Assembly: GCF_014649655.1 (NCBI RefSeq)
Contig: NZ_BMTL01000021.1
Coordinates: forward strand, 62,001-126,000
Length of the DNA: 64,000 bases
Reading direction: 5' to 3'
Source: Streptomyces humidus
GTDB lineage: Bacteria; Actinomycetota; Actinomycetes; Streptomycetales; Streptomycetaceae
Part shown: positions 9,408 through 17,538 of the stretch, in pieces
Numbering within the stretch: position 1 is the stretch's first letter
How the letters are laid out: the number at the start of each line of letters is the position of its first letter
Translations under genes and position numbers: made by a program
The notes under the pieces: model-generated
Database searches by the model: none
What the model was told of the DNA's origin: nothing
What the model saw: only the letters and a program-made list of their open reading frames with translations

Positions 9408-10190
9408 ATGTCGGAGACAGGGGGCGTCCGAGAGGTGAAGTCCGCGGCACGCACGGTCGAGCTGCTGGAACTGCTCGCGGCGCGCGCGGACCGGCCGGCC
9501 CGGCTCCAGGAGCTGGCCGACGAGCTGGGGGTGCCGCGCAGTTCGATGTACGCGCTGCTGCAGACGCTGATCGGCCGGGGCTGGGTCCGCACGGACGTCA
9601 CCGGCTCCCTCTACGGCATCGGCATCCACGCCCTGCTGACCGGCACCGGCTACCTCGACTCCGACCCGCGCGTCCGCCTGGTGCGGCCCTTTCTCGACGA
9701 GGCGTCGGACGCGCTGGGCGAGACGATCCACCTGGGGCGGCTGGACGGCCTGAGCGTGGCGTATCTGGCGACGCGCGAGTCCCACGAATACCTGCGCACG
9801 ATCAGCCGGGTCGGACGGCGGCTGCCCGCGCACGCCGGCGCACTCGGCAAGGCGCTGCTCGCGGGGCGGCCGGACGGCGAGCTGCCCGACGGCCCCTACG
9901 AGGCGCTCACCCCGAACTCCCGCACCAGCCGCGAGGCGCTGCTGGCCGACCTCGCCGAGGTGCGGGCGCGCGGCTACTCCGTGGACCGCGAGGAGAGCGT
10001 CCTCGGCATCGTGGGCTTCGGCTTCGCCCTGCGCTACGACGTCCCCGCCCAGGACGCGATCAGCTGCTCGGTGCCGGTGGCCCGGCTGACGCCGGAGCAC
10101 GAGGAGCGGATCGTCGCGGTGATGCGGGAGATCAGGGCCGAGATCGAGGCGGCGGCGCCCGGTTCCGGCGGCGGCGCCGACTGGCGGTAG
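9408..10190 (+). CDS. IclR-family transcriptional regulator (260 aa)
   Basis: Starts at ATG 9408; the open frame extends upstream without a better start. The winged helix-turn-helix is at about 10-75 (LQELADELGVPRSSMYALLQ), and the effector-binding IclR domain follows, with LPAHAGALGKALLAG and GYSVDREESVLGIVGFG. It probably controls the divergent glucarate operon in response to a sugar acid or a pathway intermediate. There is no convincing Shine-Dalgarno, but TACGAT sits exactly 6 nt before the ATG, so the mRNA may be leaderless. Confidence 0.9.
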   Translation: MSETGGVREVKSAARTVELLELLAARADRPARLQELADELGVPRSSMYALLQTLIGRGWVRTDVTGSLYGIGIHALLTGTGYLDSDPRVRLVRPFLDEASDALGETIHLGRLDGLSVAYLATRESHEYLRTISRVGRRLPAHAGALGKALLAGRPDGELPDGPYEALTPNSRTSREALLADLAEVRARGYSVDREESVLGIVGFGFALRYDVPAQDAISCSVPVARLTPEHEERIVAVMREIRAEIEAAAPGSGGGADWR

Positions 10191-10227
10191 CGCGCACCGA
10201 CCACCGGGCCCGGCGACCCGCAAGCCG

Positions 10228-11217
10228 TCAGAAGGTGTAGGCGTCCACCTCGGCGAGACACCGGGCCCGGCGCTCCTCGTCGTCCTCCAGGAAGGAGGCG
10301 ACGAAAGAGTTGCGGGCCAGCTCGCGCAGCCGCTCCTCGCTCAGCCCGAGGCTCGTGCGCACGGCGTCGAAGTTGTCGCCGGCGTAACCGCCGAAGTAGG
10401 CGGGGTCGTCGGAGTTGACGGTGCAGAGGAGTCCCGCGTCGAGCATGGCCGGCAGCGGGTGCTCGGCGAGGACGTCGACGGTGCGCAGCCGGACGTTGGA
10501 CAGCGGGCACAGGGTCAGCGGGATCCGCTCCCGCGCCAGCCGCTCCACCAGCGCCGGGTCCTCCATGCACCGCAGGCCGTGGTCGACGCGCTCGACGCCG
10601 AGGACGTCCAGCGCCTCGGTGATGTACTCCGGCGGCCCCTCCTCACCGGCGTGCGCGACGCGCCGCAGGCCGAGCGCGGCGGCGGCCTCGTACACCTCGC
10701 GGAACTTCGCCGGCGGATGCCCGACCTCGGCGGAGTCCAGCCCGACGCCGGTGATCCGGTCGAGGTAGGGCTTCGCCGCGTCCAGCGTCTCCAGGGCCGA
10801 CTCGGCGGACTCGTCGCGCAGGAAGCAGAGGATCAGCCGGGTGGAGACGCCGTGGACCTCCTCGCTCCTGCCCAGCGCCCGCCACAGGCCGTCCACGACC
10901 GTGCCCATGCCGACGCCCCGCGCGAGGTGCGCCTGCGGGTCGAAGAAGATCTCCGCGTGGCGCACGCCCTGGGCGGCCGCCCGGGCGAGGTAGGCGTCGG
11001 CGAGGTCCGCGAAGTCCCGCTCGGTGCGCAGGACCGCCATCAGCTCGTAGTACAGGTTCAGGAAGGACTGGAGATCCTCGAACCGGTACGCCTCACGGAG
11101 CGCTTCGGTGTCGGTGTACGGCAGTTCGACCCCGTTGCGGGCGGCGAGCTCGAAAGCCAGCTCGGGCTCCAGGGTGCCTTCGATGTGCAGGTGCAGTTCA
11201 GCTTTGGGGAGGGGCAT
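10228..11217 (-). CDS. adenine/adenosine deaminase (329 aa)
   Basis: Metal-dependent purine deaminase. Zinc ligands H9 and H11 sit in KAELHLHIEGT, H189 and catalytic E192 in AHAGEE, followed by VDHGLRC and an NSDDPAYFGGY segment. The ATG at 11217 is preferred over an in-frame TTG immediately upstream. The PAYFGGY ending is typical of the adenine deaminase (Aah1-like) branch rather than of classical adenosine deaminases, so adenine may be the substrate. Role: purine salvage. It is a single gene. Confidence 0.85.
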   Translation of the reverse strand: MPLPKAELHLHIEGTLEPELAFELAARNGVELPYTDTEALREAYRFEDLQSFLNLYYELMAVLRTERDFADLADAYLARAAAQGVRHAEIFFDPQAHLARGVGMGTVVDGLWRALGRSEEVHGVSTRLILCFLRDESAESALETLDAAKPYLDRITGVGLDSAEVGHPPAKFREVYEAAAALGLRRVAHAGEEGPPEYITEALDVLGVERVDHGLRCMEDPALVERLARERIPLTLCPLSNVRLRTVDVLAEHPLPAMLDAGLLCTVNSDDPAYFGGYAGDNFDAVRTSLGLSEERLRELARNSFVASFLEDDEERRARCLAEVDAYTF

Positions 11218-11272
11218 CAAAGCATCGTACGGGCGTTCCCGCTCGGATTCCGCTTTGCGACGTCCGCGCCGG

Positions 11273-12238
11273 TCACCCCTGCCGACCTGCTTGTGCGCCG
11301 GGGATCCGGAGGCCGTCCCCCGGAGCGGCGCAGTGCCGGCGACTCGGGACCGGCACTCGCTGGAGGTCGTGGGCCACCGTCAGCTCGCCCTCGAACCCGG
11401 CGGCCCGCGCCTGCCGCTCGAACTCCTCCGGGTCCGGGTAACGCTGGCTGAAGTGGGTGAGCACCAGGTGCCGCACCCCCGCGTCCCGTGCCACGCGCGC
11501 CGCCTGACCCGCGGTCAGATGCCCGTGGTCGACGGCGAGCCGCTCGTCCTCGTCGAGGAAGGTCGACTCGATGACGAGCAGGTCGGCGTCCTCAGCGAGC
11601 GCGTGCACCCCCTCGCACAGCCGGGTGTCCATCACGAACGCGAACCGCTGTCCGCGGCGCACCTCGCTGACGTCGTCGAGCGACACCCCGCCGAGGGAGC
11701 CCTCCCGCTGGATCCGGCCCACGTCCGGCCCCTTCACGCCGTGCGCGGCCAGCAGTTCGGGCAGCATGCGGCGGCCGTCGGGCTCGACGAGCCGGTAGCC
11801 GTAGGACTCGACGGGGTGCGAGAGCAGGGCGGCTTCGAGCCGGTAGGAGGACGCGGTGGCGAGGACTCCGTCCGCGTCGACGGGGGCCTCGGTGATGCCG
11901 ACGGTCTCGCGGTAGGCGGTGGAGTAGCGCAGCCGGTCGAAGAAGCGCTGTCCGGAGCGCGGGTAGTGCGCGGTGACCGGATGCGGGACCTGGTCGAGGT
12001 TGATCCGCTGGATGACGCCGGCGAGGCCGAGGGAGTGGTCCCCGTGGAAGTGGGTGACGCAGATCCGGTGGACGTCGTGCGCGGCGACCCCGGCGCGGGC
12101 CATCTGGCGCTGGGTGCCCTCGCCCGGGTCGAAGAGGACGCCCTCGCCGTCCCAGCGCAGGAAGTAGCCGTTGTGGTTGCGGTGCCGGGTGGGGACCTGG
12201 CTGGCGGTGCCGAGCACCACGAGTTCGCGTACGGACAC
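11273..12238 (-). CDS. rnz: ribonuclease Z (321 aa)
   Basis: Metallo-beta-lactamase fold. The HxHxDH motif is THFHGDHSLG (H63, H65, D67, H68). The FDPGEGTQRQM signature near residue 40 is characteristic of tRNase Z. The C-terminal LTHFSQRYPDPEE contains the late metal His. It processes tRNA 3' ends. The GTG start at 12238 lies 6 nt after the stop of the HIT gene, so the two are co-transcribed. Confidence 0.9.
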   Translation of the reverse strand: MSVRELVVLGTASQVPTRHRNHNGYFLRWDGEGVLFDPGEGTQRQMARAGVAAHDVHRICVTHFHGDHSLGLAGVIQRINLDQVPHPVTAHYPRSGQRFFDRLRYSTAYRETVGITEAPVDADGVLATASSYRLEAALLSHPVESYGYRLVEPDGRRMLPELLAAHGVKGPDVGRIQREGSLGGVSLDDVSEVRRGQRFAFVMDTRLCEGVHALAEDADLLVIESTFLDEDERLAVDHGHLTAGQAARVARDAGVRHLVLTHFSQRYPDPEEFERQARAAGFEGELTVAHDLQRVPVPSRRHCAAPGDGLRIPGAQAGRQG

Positions 12239-12244
12239 GACGGC

Positions 12245-12598
12245 CTATCCGGGGGGCCAGTGCAGGCCGCGGCCGCCGAAGACGTGCGCGTGGGCGTGCC
12301 AGACGGTCTGGCCGGCGCCCGCGCCGGTGTTGAAGACGACGCGGTAGCTCTCCAGCTTGTCCTCGTCCGCGACCGCCTGCGTCTCGCGCAGGACGTCGGC
12401 GGCGAGCTCCGGCGCGCCGGCGGCCAGGGCGGCGGCGTCCCGGTAGTGCGCCTTCGGGATCACCAGGACGTGGGTGGGCGCCTGCGGGTTGATGTCCCGG
12501 AAGGCGACGGTCGTCTCGGTCTCCCGCACGATCGTCGCGGGGATCGCTCCCGATACGATCTTGCAGAACAGGCAGTCGTCCTGCGGTTCCCCTGCCAT
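12245..12598 (-). CDS. HIT-family nucleotide hydrolase (HinT-like, 117 aa)
   Basis: ATG 12598 has a strong upstream AGGAGGA; the 28-codon upstream extension of the frame is rejected. Zinc-type Cys pair C9/C12 (DDCLFCKIVSG), and the HIT triad appears near the end as HAHAHVFGG. Proteins of this type hydrolyse AMP-lysine and related phosphoramidates. It is followed immediately by rnz. Confidence 0.92.
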   Translation of the reverse strand: MAGEPQDDCLFCKIVSGAIPATIVRETETTVAFRDINPQAPTHVLVIPKAHYRDAAALAAGAPELAADVLRETQAVADEDKLESYRVVFNTGAGAGQTVWHAHAHVFGGRGLHWPPG

Positions 12599-12701
12599 GC
12601 GGGTCCTCCTCAGACAGTTGATCAGTACGGGGGCATCGTATCCGGGGGCCGCTGCCCCGGGCCTGCCCGTTCCCGCGCCCACCGGGCCGGGCGGCGGGGC
12701 G

Positions 12702-12749
12702 GTCAGGGCGTCAGGGCGTCAGGGCGTCAGGGCGTCAGGGCGTCAGGGC
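12702..12749. repeat. six tandem copies of GTCAGGGC
   Basis: Six perfect head-to-tail copies of an 8-bp unit. On the minus strand each unit is GCCCTGAC, so a TGA occurs every 8 nt and the array places stops in all three frames. The stop codon of the tricorn-like protease (12743-12745) lies inside the last copy. The array spans the gap toward the HIT gene. Confidence 0.95.
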
Positions 12750-15700
12750 AGCGAAGGGGGCGTCTTGGCCGGCGTCGACTCGAGGGCGGCCAGGGCCAGG
12801 GACACCGCCTCGTCCAGCTGGACGTCGCGGCCGGCCGCGTGGTCCTGGGGAGCGCAGACCACCTCGACGTCCGGATCGACGCCGTGGTTCTCCACGCCCC
12901 ACCCGTGGCCCTCCAGCCAGATCGCGTACTTGGGCTGCGTGACGAGCGTCCCGTCGACCAGGCGGTAGCGGCTGTCGATGCCGACCGTCCCGCCCCAGGT
13001 GCGGGTGCCCACCACCGGCCCGATCCCGAGCGCCTTGATCGCCGCGTTGACGATGTCCCCGTCGGACCCGGAGAACTCGTTGGCGACGGCGACGACGGGC
13101 CCCCGGGGCGCGTCCTCCGGATAGCTGGAGGGCCGCAGGCCGCGCGGCACGTCCCAGCCGACGATCCGGCGGGCCAGCTTCTCCACGACGAGCTGGGAGG
13201 TGTGCCCGCCCCGGTTCTCCCGGACGTCCACGATCAGCCCCTCGCGGGCCACCTCGACCCGCAGGTCCCGGTGGATCTGGGCCCATCCCGGCGCCTGCAT
13301 GTCGGGCACGTGCAGATATCCCAGCCGCCCGCCGGAGGCCTCGTGCACATACGCCCGCCGGTCCGAGACCCACGCGTGGTAGCGCAGCGCCTCCTCGTCC
13401 GCGACGGGCACGACGACGACGTGCCGGGGCTCGCCGCCGCCGGACGGCGAGATCGTCAGCTCCACGACCCTGCCCGCGGCGCCGACGAGCAGCGGCCCCG
13501 GCCCGGTGACCGGGTCGACCGGCTGTCCGCCGACGGCGAGGATCGCGTCGCCGGCCCGCACCGCGACGCCGGGCGCGGCGAGCGGGGAGCGGGCGTCGGG
13601 GTCGGAGGTCTCCGACGGCAGGACGCGGTCGATGCGCCAGCTGCCGTCCTCGTGCCGGGAGACGTCCGCGCCCAGCAGCCCCTGCCGGGCGCCGCGGCCG
13701 TGGCCGCCGTACGGCATGACGTAGGCGTGCGAGGTGCCGAGCTCGCCGTGCACCTCCCAGAGCAGGTCGACGAGGTCGTCGTGGGTCGCGACCCGCTCCA
13801 GCACGGGCCGGTAGCGGTCCAGGACGCCGTCCCAGTCGACGCCGCCGAGGTCCGGCCGCCAGAAGTTGTCCCGCATGATCCGGCCGTTCTCGTCGTACAT
13901 CTGCCGCCACTCGGCGGTGGGGTCGACGACGCGGCGGATCCGGCCGAGGTCGACGGTGACGTTGCTGTCGCTGTCCTCGTCCCCGGAGGCGCGCCGGTCG
14001 CTGGGGACGACCTTGAGCTTGCCGTCGGTCCACAGCAGCAGCCGCTTGCCGTCGCCGCTGACCTCGAAGCCGTCGGCGTCGGCGGCGAGGTGCTCGATGC
14101 GCTGCTGGGCCAGGTCGTAGCGCTCCAGCTCGGTGTGCGGGTCGGGATCGTCCGGGGTGGCCCGGGAGGCGCCGAGGACACCGCGGACCGGGTGCCGCAG
14201 CCACAGGACCCCGTCCTTGGCCGCGGCGAGCCCCGAGTAGCGGCCGGCCTCGACCGGGAAGGGGACTATCCGGTCCGCGAGGCCTTCAAGGTCGATCCGG
14301 GTGGCCGGGGCGCCCTCGCTGTCGGGGGTCTCCTCCTTGTCGGGCGTCTCGAACGGTCTGCCGTGCCGCTGCGGGCCGAAGGGGGACGGGGTCGTCGCCG
14401 CGAGGGTGATCAGGTGCGGGCGGGCGCCTGCGACGAAGGAGAGGTCGAAGGCGTGCTGGTCGTAGACCGGGTCGAAGGCGCGGGTGGAGAGGAACGCGAG
14501 GTGTCGGCCGTCGAGGGTGAAGGCGGGCGCGTAGTCCCGGAACCGCAGCGGGGTGGCCTCGGTGACGGACAGGTCGGTGACGTTGGCGAGCTTGAGCTGG
14601 CTGAGCGGGCGCGGGCCGGGGTGCGACCAGGCCAGCCAGGCCGAGTCGGGCGAGAAGACCAGGCCGGACACCTCGCCGTCGGGGCTGGCGTCGACCTCCC
14701 GGACCTCGCCGGTCTCCCGCTCGACGAGCAGCAGCCGCCCGTCGTGCGCGGCGACGGCGGCCCGGCTGCCGTCGGGCGCCATGGCGAGCTCCAGGACCCG
14801 GCCGAGCCGTCCGGCGGCGAGCCTGCGGGGCGTGGCGCCCGGGGTCTGCCCGGTGGCGGGGGCGAACTCCAGCGCGTCCTCGCCCTCCGCGTCCGTCACC
14901 CAGACCGCCCACTCCTCGCCCTCGGTGCGGAAGGCGCGCGGCAGCCGGGCGCGGACGCCGGGTTCGGCGGCGAGCGCGCGGGCCGGTCCGGCCCGGTGGG
15001 TGACCCAGTGGACCGCCCCGCGCACCTCCACGACGCTGCCGCGCGCGGTGTGGTCGGGCGCCGCCCCGCCCAGCCAGCGGGAGGCGGCGACCGGGTGGGG
15101 CCGGCGGTCGGCACGCTGGCCGCCGAGGCGGACGTCGAGCGGGCGGGGTTCGGCGCCGTCGAGGTCGTCCAGCAGCCACAGCACGCCCGCGGACATGTAC
15201 ACGATGCGGGTGCCGTCGCCGGCGGCCTGGCGGGCGTAGAAACCCTCCCCGTCGCCGGCCGGGGTGTGCCGCCGCAGGTCGGAACCGTCGGCCAGGGAGG
15301 AGTACAGGGCCCCCGTGCCCTCGTGGTCGGAGAGGAACGCGAGCCGGTCGCCCGCCCACACCGGGCACTCGATGTTGCCGTCGAGGTCCTCGTGGAGCCG
15401 GACGAACTCCCCCTCGCCGTCCCGGTCGATCCACAGCTTGCCCGCGGTGCCGCCCCGGTAGCGCTTCCAGTGGGCGGCCTCGCGGCTCATCGGCGCGGAC
15501 AGCAGCACGGTGTGCGGACCGTGGGCGACGGCGCCGACCGGCCCGTAGGGCAGAGTGGTCGCCGGTCCGCCGTCGACGGGGACGGCGCGGGCCCAGGTGC
15601 GGCGCAGGGTGGCCTGGTCGTGGCTGCTGACGGCGAGGACCCGGCCGTCCGGGGTCCAGCCGCGTACCCGGGTCTGCGCACTTCCCCAGTGCGTCAGCCT

Positions 15701-15952
15701 GGTCGAGGGACCGCCGTCGACGGGGGCGATGTGCACCTCGGGGGCGCCGTCGCGGGTGGAGGTCCAGGCGACGGTGGCGCCGTCGGGCGAGATGCGCGGC
15801 CAGGAGACCGGCGTGTTGTCGGCGCTGACCCGCCAGGCGCGGCCGCCGTCGAGGGGCGCGAGCCACACGTCGTCCTCGGCGGCGAAGACCACCGACTCGC
15901 CGTGCAGGTGCGGGAATCTGAGATACGCGGCAGGCGTCGCGGGCTGGGTCAC
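12743..15952 (-). CDS. tricorn-like S41 protease (1069 aa)
   Basis: Full-length tricorn architecture. A beta-propeller of WD/TolB-like repeats comes first (HLHGESVVFAAEDDVW, RISPDGATVAW, GWTPDGRV). A second propeller runs to about residue 660, then a PDZ-like domain (VAVRAGDAILAVGGQP), and last the S41 core with the nucleophile in FSGSDGD (S963) and TWGGTVG. Tricorn degrades peptides downstream of the proteasome in the cytosol. Start is GTG 15952. The length is close to that of the Thermoplasma enzyme, and no interruption was seen. Confidence 0.93.
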   Translation of the reverse strand: MTQPATPAAYLRFPHLHGESVVFAAEDDVWLAPLDGGRAWRVSADNTPVSWPRISPDGATVAWTSTRDGAPEVHIAPVDGGPSTRLTHWGSAQTRVRGWTPDGRVLAVSSHDQATLRRTWARAVPVDGGPATTLPYGPVGAVAHGPHTVLLSAPMSREAAHWKRYRGGTAGKLWIDRDGEGEFVRLHEDLDGNIECPVWAGDRLAFLSDHEGTGALYSSLADGSDLRRHTPAGDGEGFYARQAAGDGTRIVYMSAGVLWLLDDLDGAEPRPLDVRLGGQRADRRPHPVAASRWLGGAAPDHTARGSVVEVRGAVHWVTHRAGPARALAAEPGVRARLPRAFRTEGEEWAVWVTDAEGEDALEFAPATGQTPGATPRRLAAGRLGRVLELAMAPDGSRAAVAAHDGRLLLVERETGEVREVDASPDGEVSGLVFSPDSAWLAWSHPGPRPLSQLKLANVTDLSVTEATPLRFRDYAPAFTLDGRHLAFLSTRAFDPVYDQHAFDLSFVAGARPHLITLAATTPSPFGPQRHGRPFETPDKEETPDSEGAPATRIDLEGLADRIVPFPVEAGRYSGLAAAKDGVLWLRHPVRGVLGASRATPDDPDPHTELERYDLAQQRIEHLAADADGFEVSGDGKRLLLWTDGKLKVVPSDRRASGDEDSDSNVTVDLGRIRRVVDPTAEWRQMYDENGRIMRDNFWRPDLGGVDWDGVLDRYRPVLERVATHDDLVDLLWEVHGELGTSHAYVMPYGGHGRGARQGLLGADVSRHEDGSWRIDRVLPSETSDPDARSPLAAPGVAVRAGDAILAVGGQPVDPVTGPGPLLVGAAGRVVELTISPSGGGEPRHVVVVPVADEEALRYHAWVSDRRAYVHEASGGRLGYLHVPDMQAPGWAQIHRDLRVEVAREGLIVDVRENRGGHTSQLVVEKLARRIVGWDVPRGLRPSSYPEDAPRGPVVAVANEFSGSDGDIVNAAIKALGIGPVVGTRTWGGTVGIDSRYRLVDGTLVTQPKYAIWLEGHGWGVENHGVDPDVEVVCAPQDHAAGRDVQLDEAVSLALAALESTPAKTPPSLP

Positions 15953-15997
15953 CGCATCACTGTAGGCACCGGTGGGGCGGCTGGTCAGGGGTTTCGC

Positions 15998-16513
15998 TCA
16001 CTTCCCCACCGTGCCCGCGTGCACGGTCTCGGTGACGGTCACCGTCACGGTGACCGTCGGCCGGGGGCCGGGCCGCGACGGCCCGCCCGGCCCGGCCGTC
16101 GACGTGGCCGCGGGCGACGGGGCCACCGGCGACGGCGTCGCCGACCGGCAGTCGCCGAGCCCGCTCACCCGGAACAGCTGCTTCTTTCCCACGACGGCGG
16201 TCAGATCCCCGCGCACACAGGCCCCCTCGACCGCCCGGGTGACCTTTCCGGTGACGGTGACGTCCCGTCCGTCGCCGGTCTTCCCCTGGCAGTCGACCGA
16301 GGCGGCGGCCCCCGGCCCGCCCTGGTCCTCGTAGCGTGCCGTGCAGGTCAGCCAGCGCACGTTGACGTCCCGCCGCTGGATCTCCGCGGTCGCCGCCTCG
16401 TCGGCGGTGTACGCGATCGACATGCTGCTCAGCCCGCCCGGTTCGCACGCCACGACGCCCACCGCGGCCACGGCGACCACCGGAAGAAGCCGAATACGCC
16501 TCAAAGCCCCCAT
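15998..16513 (-). CDS. putative lipoprotein (171 aa)
   Basis: ATG start at 16513. The signal peptide MGALRRIRLLPVVAVAAVG is followed by a lipobox-like VVAC, placing the lipidated Cys at about residue 23. The mature domain (about 30-125) has four further Cys in a DUF4333-like pattern (LTCTARYEDQG, VDCQGKTGDG). The tail is a Pro/Thr/Val repeat (TVTVTVTVTE) of low complexity. Function unknown; membrane-anchored on the outer face. It lies between the tricorn-like gene and rsmE on the same strand. Confidence 0.7.
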   Translation of the reverse strand: MGALRRIRLLPVVAVAAVGVVACEPGGLSSMSIAYTADEAATAEIQRRDVNVRWLTCTARYEDQGGPGAAASVDCQGKTGDGRDVTVTGKVTRAVEGACVRGDLTAVVGKKQLFRVSGLGDCRSATPSPVAPSPAATSTAGPGGPSRPGPRPTVTVTVTVTETVHAGTVGK

Positions 16514-16668
16514 GGAGGGCAGCGTGCCACCTCTGCGGGCGGTCCGGTAGCCCGTATGCGGTCATGTTCCGCGCGGGCCGCGGGTTCTGCCGTGGGGGCA
16601 TGGGCGACCACCGCCGCCGCAGAACAACTCGTCGTGGACGCGACGGCCGCCCAGGTGTGGACGGTCCG

Positions 16669-16791
16669 TCACCCCTCCGCCGCGCCCGACTGCGGCTCGA
16701 GGCCCGGGGCGTCGCCGCAGAAGCGGCAACAGGCGGCGAAGTCGGTGACGAGCAGCCTGACTCGGGCGAGCTCCGCGGCGTCCCCCGAAGG
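16669..16791 (-). pseudogene. N-terminal remnant of a VOC/glyoxalase-like gene
   Basis: Directly after the rsmE stop, and in the same frame, 40 sense codons are open before a TGA. They read like the start of a VOC (glyoxalase/dioxygenase) protein: ELARVRLLVTDFAACCRF followed by GLEPQSG, matching the family's usual VTDF..C..FY.D.LGL pattern. No start codon or ribosome binding site is present, and no continuation was found in the other frames. I interpret it as a decayed gene fragment. Confidence 0.5.
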
Positions 16792-17538
16792 TCAGGACCA
16801 GCGGCCGGTGCGGCCGAGCAGCAGGGCGGTCGCCGCCGTTCCGGCGGTCGACGTGCGCAACACGCTACGGCCGAGGCGGTGGGCCTTCGCGCCCGCCGAC
16901 TCGAACAGCGCCAACTCCTCGGGCGACACCCCGCCTTCGGGCCCCACCACCAGCACGATCTCGCCCGAGGAGGGGAGTTCGGCGTCGGCCAGGGGCTGAC
17001 TGGGGTAGTCGCGGTCCTCGTGCAGGACGGCGGCGAAGTCGGCCCGCGCCACAAGTGCCGCCACCTGCTTGGTCGTCGACGCCTCGGCGATCTCGGGGAA
17101 CCGGACCCGGCGCGACTGCTTGCCGGCCTCGCGGGCGGTGGCCCGCCACTTGGCGAGCGCCTTCAGCCCGCGCTCGCCCTTCCACTGCGTGATGCACCGC
17201 GAGGCCGCCCAGGGCACGATCGCGTCGACGCCGGTCTCGGTCATCGTCTCGACGGCCAGCTCGCCCCGGTCGCCCTTGGGCAGTGCCTGGACGACGGTGA
17301 TGCGGGGCGTCTCGGCGGGCTCCTCGATCACCTCGCCCAGGGCCAGCGCCAGCCGGTCCCTGCCCTCGGTCGAGACGACCTCGCCGCGCGCCCAGCGTCC
17401 GGCGCCGTCGGTGAGGACGACCTCCTCGCCGGCGTGCAGCCGCTTCACGGAGACGGCGTGCCGGCCCTCGGGGCCGTCCAGCACGAACACGGCTCGGGAG
17501 TCCGGGAGTTCGTCGACGACGAAGACGGGGGCGGTCAT
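16792..17538 (-). CDS. rsmE: 16S rRNA m3U1498 methyltransferase RsmE (248 aa)
   Basis: SPOUT-class methyltransferase with an N-terminal PUA-like domain (HAVSVKRLHAGEEVVLTDG). The C-terminal trefoil knot is seen as IVLVVGPEGGVSPEEL and LRTSTAGTAATALL. It methylates U1498 of 16S rRNA on the assembled 30S subunit. Its ATG overlaps the nitronate monooxygenase stop by 4 nt (ATGA). Confidence 0.93.
   Translation of the reverse strand: MTAPVFVVDELPDSRAVFVLDGPEGRHAVSVKRLHAGEEVVLTDGAGRWARGEVVSTEGRDRLALALGEVIEEPAETPRITVVQALPKGDRGELAVETMTETGVDAIVPWAASRCITQWKGERGLKALAKWRATAREAGKQSRRVRFPEIAEASTTKQVAALVARADFAAVLHEDRDYPSQPLADAELPSSGEIVLVVGPEGGVSPEELALFESAGAKAHRLGRSVLRTSTAGTAATALLLGRTGRWS

Noticed and set aside
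11108..16999. 1963-codon plus-strand open frame across the tricorn-like gene and neighbours
   Set aside because: It is antisense to rnz, the HIT gene, the protease and rsmE, has no domain-like content, and arises from GC-biased third positions.
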